IMG/VR virus record: IMGVR_UViG_3300006922_000259
Location: 1 to 20,067 of that record
DNA length: 20,067 nucleotides
From: a virus
Direction: 5' to 3' (one strand)
The notes beneath the pieces were generated by a model, which saw nothing but the letters and a program-made list of their open reading frames with translations, made no database searches and was not told where the DNA came from. Below, in pieces: positions 6,174 through 13,696 of the stretch (position 1 is the first letter of the stretch; each line of letters begins with the position of its first letter). The translations under genes were made by a program, and so were the position numbers.

Positions 6174-7220
6174 TTATTTATTGGAAATAGACTTTTGATT
6201 CTTGACGAACTCACTGAACTTCTTCATTTCCTGCCCAGGAGTCATGTTCTGAACCGCTTGTCTGTACTTGTCGGTACCAACTTTCCAGTCATTACCACTA
6301 CCATCGTCGGCAGAATGATTGGATTGGTTGTCACTTACTTCACTAATATCCTGCAACCAAGTGCGGTGTTCAGTGCCGTCAGGCATCTGCATGATGACAT
6401 AGTTAGTACCTCGGTGAGCAACTGTGCCACGCATACCACTGTCGTCATGCTCTACAACTGCACCAACCTTAAAGATGTGATCTAGCATATAATGATCTCG
6501 GAATGCTGCAAAGTCTAGCACAGGTGCATACTCCCAGACAGATTCCTTAACCTCTGCTTTCTTCTTAGCAGGTGCTTTCTTCTTCTCAGGTGGTTTCATG
6601 CCGTCAACGACATGTTGCATCATCTCCTTGCTCTTCTTATAACCACCAGATCCAGCATGGAATGCGTCGTGGTTACCACCTTGTGCATGTTTTCTCATCT
6701 CACTGGCGGATAGTTTCTCTACTTCATCCTCACTGTCAGGGTTACGAGCACCAGCAGATTTGATATTGATAGACTTGAAGTCGTAATGCTTACCGTTGTA
6801 CTTCGATGTCAGATTCTCAAACTCTTTGACACGATCATCACCAACAACCATAGTGACATGCTCATGACCCTCATCATGTAGGTCACGTAGGATGTCAAAG
6901 ATATTTCTATGCTGCTCAGAGTTCTGAATAGCATCCTTGTGGTTCTTAAACATGCCACGCATGTGTTCAATCTTCTGCTCAGGGTGCAGAGGATTCTTCT
7001 TATGATCTTGTGTTCTAGAAGGATAGATCCGATAGTTACCAGAGTCACCAGCATGTGACTTGACAGCATCCATCAACTTACCATGACCAGCATGGGGAGG
7101 GTTGAACCTACCGAAAGTGATGGCAACATGCTTGTCTATTACCTCATTCTTCTTCTTAGAAGATGATGCTTTCTTGGCAACAGCGGCTGCTGCTTCGATA
7201 ATGAACTGACGAAACCTCAT
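6174..7220 (-). CDS. HxGH-family nucleotidyltransferase with a capsid-targeting-like N-terminus
   Basis: This 348-aa protein belongs to the HIGH-type nucleotidyltransferase superfamily (NMN/FAD/CTP transferases), which joins a nucleotide to a phosphorylated substrate. FGRFNPPHAGH (36-46) carries the HxGH motif at 43-46. VVGDDR (125-130) and LSASEMRK (170-177) match the later nucleotide-binding motifs, the last one like the ISxTxxR motif. The substrate cannot be told. A Lys-rich linker (about 209-226) leads to a C-terminal KOW/SH3-like segment (about 246-295). The start chosen is ATG 7220 (ATGA with the previous stop); a TTG at 7229 is also possible. From 7220 the protein begins MRFRQFIIEA, like the T4 internal-protein capsid-targeting sequence MKTYQEFIAEA, cut after Glu by gp21. 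The stop overlaps the late promoter at 6175. Confidence 0.85.
   Translation of the reverse strand: MRFRQFIIEAAAAVAKKASSSKKKNEVIDKHVAITFGRFNPPHAGHGKLMDAVKSHAGDSGNYRIYPSRTQDHKKNPLHPEQKIEHMRGMFKNHKDAIQNSEQHRNIFDILRDLHDEGHEHVTMVVGDDRVKEFENLTSKYNGKHYDFKSINIKSAGARNPDSEDEVEKLSASEMRKHAQGGNHDAFHAGSGGYKKSKEMMQHVVDGMKPPEKKKAPAKKKAEVKESVWEYAPVLDFAAFRDHYMLDHIFKVGAVVEHDDSGMRGTVAHRGTNYVIMQMPDGTEHRTWLQDISEVSDNQSNHSADDGSGNDWKVGTDKYRQAVQNMTPGQEMKKFSEFVKNQKSISNK
6175..6182 (-). promoter_or_regulatory. T4-type late promoter AATAAATA
   Basis: The minus strand reads AATAAATA, matching NATAAATA. It starts inside the TAA stop codon region of the nucleotidyltransferase gene (6174-6176) and lies 23 nt ahead of the chosen ATG (6151) of the 510-aa protein. 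The promoter position is also the reason for not using the upstream starts of that frame. Confidence 0.75.
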
Positions 7221-8413
7221 TTGCCCCAATCTTTTGCTACGGTAAAGTTTGCACGAGAGAATTCAAGTCTATCAACAAGTTTGACTGCCATGCCATCCTT
7301 GATGGCCACAAATCCTTCTGGACTAGTGACTTTGTATCCTTTCTCATCTTCTAGAAATGTACCAACACCCTCAATTTTTTTGAGGCGTTCGATGATCTGC
7401 TTCTTAGCGTTAATGAGATTCATAAATCCTCCCAAAGCAGCATAGATTACAGACTTATCACTATTTAGTTGTTTTAGTGCCTCCTCTTTTTTCTTTTCCC
7501 AGTTTTCCTTTGCCTTAGGCGTCTTCACACCTTCCACTTTCAATGCATATCTAGACTCAACAAAGGTTTTGAACTGAACCAACATCTGCGATGAACTAGT
7601 AGGCATCTTACCTGACTTGATCACTTGGTTGAAATAAATCTTAAACAAACCAGCAGTTCCCATACCCTTAGTAGTACCACCGATCTCATTCAAGAACTTC
7701 CTAGATGAATCCAAGTTGCGCTTCGCAGTTCTCATACTCATGTTGAGTTTGTTCATCTCACCAGCACTGAGGTTTGCAATGCCGTTGGTATTGGTGAAGT
7801 CTGATGAGAATACTGCCACATCAGACACACCTTGAAGACCAGAAACATTAACACCAAAACCAGCAGACATTTCAGCAAGAGTCTGACCAGTGTACTTAGT
7901 ATGAAATACAATACCAACCGTAGACTTACCTACCTTGCCACCCATCTCGGTTGCTTTCTCTACACAGTAAGTAATAGTATTAGGTTTGAACTTGTAGCAT
8001 CTCTTGCCACCCATAGTAACCAGTGGTGGTGTCTCTGTATACAGAAGATCTCCTTGGATCACACCAGTGATAGGCAACTTTGATAGGTAATCGTATGCAG
8101 CAACCAACTTAGGATGCACACCAGTGCCGCCATACCATAGGTCAATCTCTTCATGGGAGTAGCATACCTTAGGTTCAGTCTTAGCAAAGACAGACTTGGT
8201 TCCAACAAAGAACATGTCCGTCTCAGGGTCTATGCCACAGATGATAGCAGGAGCACCGTCCCACTTCACAGTAACCTTAGTATTACCACCACCACTACCA
8301 GTGGTCAGCATACCTTTTAGACCCTCCAAGAATGCAAGTGCATTCTGAGCGCCAGCATAACCATTGTTGAAGATGTCATCTTCTAGGTGTTCGAGGTGTG
8401 TGTTCTTACTCAT
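7217..8413 (-). CDS. Ligase-like nucleotidyltransferase superfamily protein (putative)
   Basis: This 398-aa protein shows an ordered set of motifs like those of covalent nucleotidyltransferases (ATP-dependent DNA/RNA ligases): VKWDGAPA (Lys50-x-Asp-Gly, motif I), FFVGTKS (68-74), GVIQGDLLY (117-125, motif III-like), GIVFHTKYTGQTL (167-179, motif IIIa-like), PEGFVAIK (365-372, motif IV) and AVKLVDR (376-382, motif V with Lys378). Lys50 would be the adenylylated residue. The roughly 185-residue insert between IIIa and IV is mostly helical and unusual. The N-terminal HLEHLEDDIFNNGYAGAQNA is typical of a family I recall in marine phages (often listed only as a DUF). ATGA overlaps at both ends couple it to the 446-aa and HxGH genes. 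It could seal, cap or modify nucleic acid, or be an inactive relative. Confidence 0.7.
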   Translation of the reverse strand: MSKNTHLEHLEDDIFNNGYAGAQNALAFLEGLKGMLTTGSGGGNTKVTVKWDGAPAIICGIDPETDMFFVGTKSVFAKTEPKVCYSHEEIDLWYGGTGVHPKLVAAYDYLSKLPITGVIQGDLLYTETPPLVTMGGKRCYKFKPNTITYCVEKATEMGGKVGKSTVGIVFHTKYTGQTLAEMSAGFGVNVSGLQGVSDVAVFSSDFTNTNGIANLSAGEMNKLNMSMRTAKRNLDSSRKFLNEIGGTTKGMGTAGLFKIYFNQVIKSGKMPTSSSQMLVQFKTFVESRYALKVEGVKTPKAKENWEKKKEEALKQLNSDKSVIYAALGGFMNLINAKKQIIERLKKIEGVGTFLEDEKGYKVTSPEGFVAIKDGMAVKLVDRLEFSRANFTVAKDWGK

Positions 8414-9750
8414 GGTTGTACTCCGACTTTATCGCGGTAAGGGTTGCCAATAGATGATTTCTCTCTGAGGTGATACTGGTCTGTGGGTTTGAGGTTGTTC
8501 TTCAAGTGGTTTTCCATGTAGAAGACTGGCATTCCTTTGTTCGTAGCGAACTTGTAGTAGGTGACCTCCTTCATAACAAAGTGCTCAATGACCTCACGAT
8601 ACACCAGGTCACCATCCTTGCTGATCTTTCGTAACATCATTTGACAGATGAGAGAGGCGATGCCAACTTTGCCACTACTGTGCTTGGGTGCTTCCCAGTA
8701 GTCCTTAGCATCATTATAATACATCTCTGCCAGTTTCAACCAGGAGGCTTGTGCCGCTTTGACATCTGATTCCTTAGGGTCACCACCCTTCACCATAGCA
8801 TCAATGTTTTTGACCACCTCTGTGGGTAATTTTGTCTTTAATTTAAGGTCCTTAGCAATCAATTCCAGTGCAAGGAAAGAACCATCCTTCACTTTGTTCT
8901 CAGCAAGAACTTGTAAGATCTTAAACTCAATAGTCTTCTTATATTTCTCAACCCAATCATCTTTCTTACCATCAATCTGTTTCTTATTGATAAGAGAAAT
9001 AATATCCTGAGGTTTGACTACGTTAGTTGTCTTACTGATCTTCTTAACGGAGAAGGGATATGATGTATTTTCCTCATCAAATATAACAAAGTCAATCAGT
9101 GGTTCATTACCCGCAGCAGGTAGGAATACCTGTGCATTATTCTTATTTAACCTACCATACCCTAGTTTATCTAAGTCAGCAGCACCACGTTCCAATACAC
9201 ATAGTGGAGCAGTAATCTCAGAGAAATCTTTCTCCACGTTATTCATAATATCAATGTATTCTGATGCTGCTAGGTCAGCATATGCTTTAAGTAGTTCCTT
9301 CTTCTCAGTAGCACCATGCTCCATACAAAAATCTGTTAGTTCAATTAGATACTCTTTGATTACCAGTTGAAGATCATCCCTTTTGTTAATAGCAGCGATG
9401 ACTTTCTTATAGTAAGTATCAAAAGACATCTTAGTATCCATAGGAATGTCAAACGCCTGAGGTTTTAACTCGGGCATCTTCTTCTTACCTGTGGCAGACC
9501 TAGGTTTACCTAACAAAGGAGTAGAGATCCACCCCGACTTGTCATTCTGATACAAGACTTCTATTCTGGCCTGGTAGTTACCACCTTTGATGGGTTTAAC
9601 ATGAACACCATCACCCTTAGCGATAACTCCTACCTTTGTTTTACTCTTAGCACCATCGTATACAACGATCTCTTTCTTAGATACAATCTCAAATCCTTTT
9701 TGGTAATGACGTTTGTAGTCATCCCATGCTTCTTTAATCGATCTTGCCAT
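8410..9750 (-). CDS. Unknown protein with SH3-like N-terminus and possible PD-(D/E)xK-like core
   Basis: This 446-aa protein is not a named family to me. Residues about 28-82 look like a bacterial SH3-type barrel (KVGVIAKGDGVHV, YQARIEVLYQNDKSGWIST). A helical region follows. At 178-237 there is EITAPLCVLERG, then PLIDFVIFDE and YPFSVKK: Glu178, Asp220 and Ser234-Val-Lys236 are spaced like the core of PD-(D/E)xK-fold nucleases, with Ser in place of the usual acidic residue. The C-terminal half is helical, without clear motifs. It starts at ATG 9750, overlapping the lipoprotein gene by 17 bp, and is coupled by ATGA to the ligase-like gene. The nuclease idea is tentative; a DNA-binding structural protein is the main alternative. 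Confidence 0.6.
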   Translation of the reverse strand: MARSIKEAWDDYKRHYQKGFEIVSKKEIVVYDGAKSKTKVGVIAKGDGVHVKPIKGGNYQARIEVLYQNDKSGWISTPLLGKPRSATGKKKMPELKPQAFDIPMDTKMSFDTYYKKVIAAINKRDDLQLVIKEYLIELTDFCMEHGATEKKELLKAYADLAASEYIDIMNNVEKDFSEITAPLCVLERGAADLDKLGYGRLNKNNAQVFLPAAGNEPLIDFVIFDEENTSYPFSVKKISKTTNVVKPQDIISLINKKQIDGKKDDWVEKYKKTIEFKILQVLAENKVKDGSFLALELIAKDLKLKTKLPTEVVKNIDAMVKGGDPKESDVKAAQASWLKLAEMYYNDAKDYWEAPKHSSGKVGIASLICQMMLRKISKDGDLVYREVIEHFVMKEVTYYKFATNKGMPVFYMENHLKNNLKPTDQYHLREKSSIGNPYRDKVGVQP

Positions 9751-9958
9751 CTTCTAGGCACTGATTATCCAAACTATTTAGATAATCTTTTTCATTCTGA
9801 TATGGCGTTTCTTTCCCAGTCCACAGTTTATATCCCTGCACTAACTCTGGTAGCAACCACTGGTCCACTCGATAGCAGTGCTTCCAGTTGACAGGTTGAG
9901 CACAACCAACAACTACAACAATAAAGAATGCTCGCAAGTGGATCCAAAGTGATAGCAT
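9734..9958 (-). CDS. Small lipoprotein
   Basis: The 74-aa precursor has a hydrophobic N-terminus (LRAFFIVVVV) ending in VVGC, a lipobox with Cys19 as the lipid-modified residue, so it is probably anchored in a membrane facing the periplasm. The mature part is about 56 aa, polar, with two more cysteines. It has no proline-rich region and no coiled coil, so it is not a clear outer-membrane spanin. The ATG at 9958 is fused to the stop of the 40-aa membrane microprotein as TGATG, so the two are probably made together and may act as a pair. Roles in lysis or blocking of superinfection are possible, but unsupported by motif. Confidence 0.65.
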   Translation of the reverse strand: MLSLWIHLRAFFIVVVVGCAQPVNWKHCYRVDQWLLPELVQGYKLWTGKETPYQNEKDYLNSLDNQCLEDGKID

Positions 9959-10080
9959 CAGCGGTTACCGAACCTCTTATCCATTTGCAATTTAACGTAA
10001 TACATCCCCAAGATCCAGACGGAGAAGAGGAACCCCTCCCCGTATGACATGGAGTTCCAAGCGTGTACTGCTCCGTCCAT
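9958..10080 (-). CDS. 40-aa membrane microprotein
   Basis: A 40-codon reading frame fills the gap between mazG and the lipoprotein gene. It begins MDGAVHAWNSMSYGEG, then has FLFSVWILGMYYVKL (about 17-31) as a likely single membrane segment, and ends KRFGNR. Its ATG is fused to the mazG stop as TGATG, and its own stop is fused to the lipoprotein ATG as TGATG. This exact double fusion is the main support for a real gene. The positive charge after the hydrophobic segment suggests an N-out/C-in orientation. Function unknown. Confidence 0.6.
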   Translation of the reverse strand: MDGAVHAWNSMSYGEGFLFSVWILGMYYVKLQMDKRFGNR

Positions 10081-10751
10081 CAGATGTCACCTTCCACACG
10101 GTTCTCAGACTCTTCGATAGAGAAACTACCTTCGGAGTAACGTGCAGCAAGTTTCAGAGAGTTGACATACAGAACATGATCAAAGGTCACATCTAGTGCA
10201 TGACATGCTTGTGCTGCATACCATAGAATGTCACCAAGTTCTTTGACGAGATGTTCTTTGTTAGCATCATTCCAGGGTTTGCCTTGGAACTTCAACTTCT
10301 TCACAATCTCTGCGAACTCACCTGACTCAGCAGTCAGACCAGCAGCAGCGGTGTCAAGACGAGCGATGTTACAACCATCTTCATGGAGTTGACGAAGACG
10401 TTCGATGTATGCAACCTGATCCTTGCTTGGTTTGGAGCAGGTATCATCAGCAAAGTGCAGATACTTATCAAGATCCACACGGAAACGTTCTTCTTTCTTC
10501 TTATTCTTTTCTGCTTCCTTCTCTTTGATCTTCTCAGCAGTCACCCATGCATTGAAACCCTTCTTATTGATGAAATCCTCAGGAGTTTTAGGAGTATCCT
10601 CCTGCATGTCTTCAAGTTTATCCTGCATACCGTCCTTGATATCTTGGGCAGTATTGGAAAGTTTCTCTGCTGCTGCTGATGCAGCATCATTACCCTCAAA
10701 GTTGACGTTAACGTCGTTGTCGCGGGATCTTTTGTTAGCGGAGTCGGTCAT
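10080..10751 (-). CDS. mazG: MazG-like nucleotide pyrophosphohydrolase
   Basis: MazG-family enzymes hydrolyse (d)NTPs to (d)NMPs and pyrophosphate in the cytoplasm; cyanophage versions have been discussed as modulators of host nucleotide pools. The catalytic four-helix part is at about 138-205. It carries AESGE (Glu142, Glu145) and KELGDILWY (Glu171, Asp174), the ExxE...ExxD magnesium-binding pattern. The first 110 residues are an unusual extension, acidic and then Lys/Glu-rich (EKIKEKEAEKNKKKEERF), absent from minimal MazG proteins. The start taken is ATG 10751, fused to the helicase stop as ATGA; a TTG at 10760 is possible but weaker. The length is 223 aa. It sits in the replication operon next to gp41, matching a role in nucleotide supply. 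Confidence 0.9.
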   Translation of the reverse strand: MTDSANKRSRDNDVNVNFEGNDAASAAAEKLSNTAQDIKDGMQDKLEDMQEDTPKTPEDFINKKGFNAWVTAEKIKEKEAEKNKKKEERFRVDLDKYLHFADDTCSKPSKDQVAYIERLRQLHEDGCNIARLDTAAAGLTAESGEFAEIVKKLKFQGKPWNDANKEHLVKELGDILWYAAQACHALDVTFDHVLYVNSLKLAARYSEGSFSIEESENRVEGDI

Positions 10752-12130
10752 ACGTGCCAAGTGTCAAATTTACTTTGTGTTTTTGTTTCAAGGAACTTGT
10801 CCTCAATGCCCTGACCAGAGTCAAGGATGTTGTCTTGTTCAGACTGATCACAATCATACAGTCTCATCTTCGCTCTGTCAATACCTATGATGAAACGTTT
10901 GTTCATTGTCGGATCATTGTATCTATTCTTCAATTGTTTGACCATGATCTGACCTGTTGCTTCCAAATCCTCAGTAGAGATGAGAGCAAACATCAAGTCA
11001 GCAGTGGCAGGAAGACCAAATGATTCTGATGTGTCAGTAAGATCAACATCAGAGTTACCATAACCAGACCTAGTGGTCTGTGTAGCAGTCATGATAGGTA
11101 CATCCATCTCAACAGCAAGACCACGTAGTTCTTCTGCAATACCTTTGATGAAAGTATAGGAGTTCACCACAGCATTCTTGTAACGTGCAGAGGCACAGAT
11201 GTTTAGGTAGTCAATGAAGATGATATCAGGAGCGAAACCACGCTTCATACTCAGTTCATTCAAGAGAGACTTGAAGTGATTGACGTGAGCAGATGCAGTA
11301 GGGTATTCCTTAATCACTAAGCGACCTTGGGTCTGCTTAGCAATCTTATCTACTTTTGTTCGGAACTGTTGTTTGGTGAAGAGAGGGTCTGAGAGTTGCT
11401 TGATGTTGATGTCCAGGAGGTTGGCGTCAATTCGTTCAGCAATCTTCTCCTCTGCCATTTCAAGTGTAATATAGAGTACGTTCCTGCCTTGCAAGAGGGC
11501 GGCACTAGCCATATGGCACATGAATAGACTTTTCCCGACACCCGTTCCAGCAAGAGCGACATTGAGAGTCTTGCGAGGCAAACCACCTTTTGTGATTTTG
11601 TTGAAATATTCGAGATCAAAGGGAATCTTGTCGTGCGTTTGGTGGTAAAAATCATAGCGGTCGTCGGAGTCTAGTAAGTAATCATGTCCCACAGTATCAT
11701 CAAAGCATGTACCTAATGCTTCTGCCATGATGTGGGGAATGGCATCTTTGGTGCGAGTCTTGTCTTGACCATCAGCAATCTTAATAGACTCCATCAGTGC
11801 AAGATAGATCGAACGTTCTTTACACCACTTCTCAGTAGTATTCAGTAACCATTCATCATTATATTGTGTGTCATCAATCCTGGTATCAAGGAATGATTCG
11901 ATATCTTTTACGATATCCTCACTCAAATCTCGTCGCTTTTCGATCTCAATTTTGAGAGCAGTAGTCTCAGGAATAGTATTGTATTCCGTTACATAATCAT
12001 TTATCTGATGAAACAATACCTGGTGTGGTTGGTGATCAAAGTATTCATCTTTTAGGAAAGGGAGTACAGATCTACAATAGTTTTCATCACGTATAAGTTT
12101 GCTGAGAGCAATTTCTTCAATCTTTTGCAT
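10748..12130 (-). CDS. 41: Replicative DNA helicase, T4 gp41-like
   Basis: This is the hexameric 5'-3' helicase that unwinds the fork and partners with the gp61 primase. At 460 aa it is close to T4 gp41 (475). A helical N-terminal domain is followed by a RecA/DnaB-type ATPase. The Walker A is AGTGVGKS (194-201), the LEM of TLEMAEEKIAERI (222-234) is as in DnaB helicases, the Walker B is IIFIDYLNI (303-311), then TATQTTRSGYGN follows with the switch Gln and Arg. The ATG at 12130 shares one base with the stop of the oxygenase gene (TAATG). The stop is fused with mazG. No inactivating change is seen in the motifs. Confidence 0.94.
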   Translation of the reverse strand: MQKIEEIALSKLIRDENYCRSVLPFLKDEYFDHQPHQVLFHQINDYVTEYNTIPETTALKIEIEKRRDLSEDIVKDIESFLDTRIDDTQYNDEWLLNTTEKWCKERSIYLALMESIKIADGQDKTRTKDAIPHIMAEALGTCFDDTVGHDYLLDSDDRYDFYHQTHDKIPFDLEYFNKITKGGLPRKTLNVALAGTGVGKSLFMCHMASAALLQGRNVLYITLEMAEEKIAERIDANLLDINIKQLSDPLFTKQQFRTKVDKIAKQTQGRLVIKEYPTASAHVNHFKSLLNELSMKRGFAPDIIFIDYLNICASARYKNAVVNSYTFIKGIAEELRGLAVEMDVPIMTATQTTRSGYGNSDVDLTDTSESFGLPATADLMFALISTEDLEATGQIMVKQLKNRYNDPTMNKRFIIGIDRAKMRLYDCDQSEQDNILDSGQGIEDKFLETKTQSKFDTWHV

Positions 12131-12693
12131 TAAATGTAGTGTAGATAGGTACCAATGATATGTTTATTTTGTTTCAATGGTGGTAGTCCTGCATGAGGAT
12201 AGGTCCATGTGGGTGGGAACACCAGGCATCGACCTGCTACTGGTTTAATTTTGATTCCCAACTTAGTAAACCACGTTTCGCCACCCTCGTCAACATCATT
12301 CAGATAGAAGAACAATGCAAGGAACCTTCTAGCACTGCTGTGGTCACCAACATCAACGTGAGGATCAAAACGATCATCATCTTCTGCAATGTACTTCTTC
12401 AAACGAATCTGTTCAAGTGCATTCTCTGCTGGCCATGCTTCTCTACTACCAGTGTCTTCCATATACCTTTCAGACACATCTTTGATTGATTCAATCAGAC
12501 GATTGTGAACCTTACCCCAGATAGAATCAGGATTGTTCTGAGCATAGTCAGTCACATTGAACTGATGGAACTGTGGACGACCTTCACGGTCCCAGTATTC
12601 CCACTGAACATCTCTGGAAGACTCCATGATGTTCTTCACAAGATTCTCATCAAGAACATTATCATATGTTCTGATGTAGTGATCATGCTCCAT
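12130..12693 (-). CDS. 2-oxoglutarate/Fe(II)-dependent oxygenase, prolyl-4-hydroxylase-like
   Basis: These enzymes use iron, oxygen and 2-oxoglutarate to hydroxylate a substrate. This 187-aa protein has the double-stranded beta-helix signature of the P4H type: FDPHVDVG (His112, Asp114 as the HxD iron ligands), a central [19 protein letters not shown], and YPHAGLPP (His167 as the distal iron ligand). Lys177 in [10 protein letters not shown] is in the position that binds 2-oxoglutarate. The start at 12693 is preferred because AAGGAG (12701-12706) lies 7 nt upstream; a longer frame from 12720 lacks this. It overlaps uvsX by 11 bp and gp41 by 1 bp. Substrate unknown: protein side chains or modified DNA bases are both conceivable. 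Such genes are common in cyanomyoviruses. Confidence 0.9.
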   Translation of the reverse strand: MEHDHYIRTYDNVLDENLVKNIMESSRDVQWEYWDREGRPQFHQFNVTDYAQNNPDSIWGKVHNRLIESIKDVSERYMEDTGSREAWPAENALEQIRLKKYIAEDDDRFDPHVDVGDHSSARRFLALFFYLNDVDEGGETWFTKLGIKIKPVAGRCLVFPPTWTYPHAGLPPLKQNKHIIGTYLHYI

Positions 12694-13696
12694 AACTGAA
12701 CTCCTTTTGTGCGACTTCATCTAGTGCTTGCATTACTTCTGGGGTGAAATACTTCTCAGGATCTTTGAGAATCTGTTTAGAATAAAGAGAAACGCCCCCC
12801 ATCTTATAACGGTTACCCACACGCTCGAAGACTCCGTGCTTCTCACCCAGTTCCAGTAGTCCATAATACTTGTCAAGTCCACGCTCGTCATAAAATAGGC
12901 GTGTCTCAATTTTGGCATTCTCCTTAGTGAATCGTGACTTCTTGGTTTCGCATTTGATGATGTTGCCGATCACCTCTTTACCATCCTTCTCCTTAGACTT
13001 AGACAAGAATATAATAGACGATGCAGCGTACTTCAAACCACTACCACCACCCATTTCTTTCATTGGCACATAGGCACCGATGACATCATAGGTGTGATTG
13101 GTAACGATCATAGGTACATTCGCCTTACCAAGTTTCAGTGTGAGTACACGGAAGATAGACTTCACGATCTGAGAGCGAGTCATGTCACGAGTCTCAGAAC
13201 CTGCCTCAGCATCTGTGACTTCTTTGGTAGTTGATAGCATACCAAGTGAGTCTAGACAGAACATCAGAGGTTTACGATCCTCAGGTTTCTGTTCTAGATA
13301 CTTATCGACAATCTTGATTGCCTGTGTACGAAACTCTTGCACTGTAACAACAGGAACAATCATCATACGTCTTGAATCGATACCACGACTCTCGATCATG
13401 TCACGAGAGATTGCAGACTCGGACTCAAAATATATGCATCCAGCATCTGGATCAGAATCAAGGAAATTACGAACGATAGCGAGAGTAAAAAAAGTCTTTC
13501 CCGTGCTTGATTCACCAGCAATAGCCGTAATCTTATTGGAAGGAACACCACCAAAAAGAGACCCACTAACAACGGCGTTGAATAGATAGCAACCAGTATC
13601 AACGAAAGATGCAACATCGCCAGCAGCAACCCCTTCGTTAACAATACCAGCATACTCATTGCCGATCTCCTTTACTACATCATTAAGAAAACTCAT
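12683..13696 (-). CDS. uvsX: UvsX RecA-like recombinase
   Basis: UvsX forms a filament on single-stranded DNA and carries out strand exchange for recombination-dependent replication and repair. This 337-aa protein is shorter than T4 UvsX (about 390) but keeps the ATPase core. The Walker A is GESSTGKT (61-68) after [19 protein letters not shown] (88-100) holds the catalytic-Glu region. The Walker B is [11 protein letters not shown] (144-154), and [10 protein letters not shown] is in the position of the L2/switch region, followed by [13 protein letters not shown]. The ATG at 13696 is fused with the gp43 stop (ATGA). Its partner UvsY is not in the window. Confidence 0.94.
   Translation of the reverse strand: MSFLNDVVKEIGNEYAGIVNEGVAAGDVASFVDTGCYLFNAVVSGSLFGGVPSNKITAIAGESSTGKTFFTLAIVRNFLDSDPDAGCIYFESESAISRDMIESRGIDSRRMMIVPVVTVQEFRTQAIKIVDKYLEQKPEDRKPLMFCLDSLGMLSTTKEVTDAEAGSETRDMTRSQIVKSIFRVLTLKLGKANVPMIVTNHTYDVIGAYVPMKEMGGGSGLKYAASSIIFLSKSKEKDGKEVIGNIIKCETKKSRFTKENAKIETRLFYDERGLDKYYGLLELGEKHGVFERVGNRYKMGGVSLYSKQILKDPEKYFTPEVMQALDEVAQKEFSYGA
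12701..12706 (-). promoter_or_regulatory. Strong ribosome binding site (AAGGAG) deciding the oxygenase start
   Basis: The minus strand has AAGGAG, 7 nt before ATG 12693 and inside the end of uvsX. It selects the internal start over the longer frame beginning at 12720. Confidence 0.8.

Noticed and set aside
6152-6214. N-terminal extension of the 510-aa protein to 6214
   Set aside because: It would start upstream of the late promoter at 6175-6182 and overlap the preceding gene by 41 bp.
9734-10080. Spanin pair (inner-membrane plus lipoprotein) reading of the microprotein and lipoprotein
   Set aside because: The 40-aa protein has no periplasmic coiled coil and the lipoprotein has no proline-rich region.
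10752-10760. TTG starts upstream of ATG for mazG (10760), the nucleotidyltransferase (7229), gp43 (16197) and the 80-aa gene (16445)
   Set aside because: In mazG, the nucleotidyltransferase and gp43 the ATG is fused to the previous stop, which is the general pattern here; in the 80-aa gene ATG is simply preferred.
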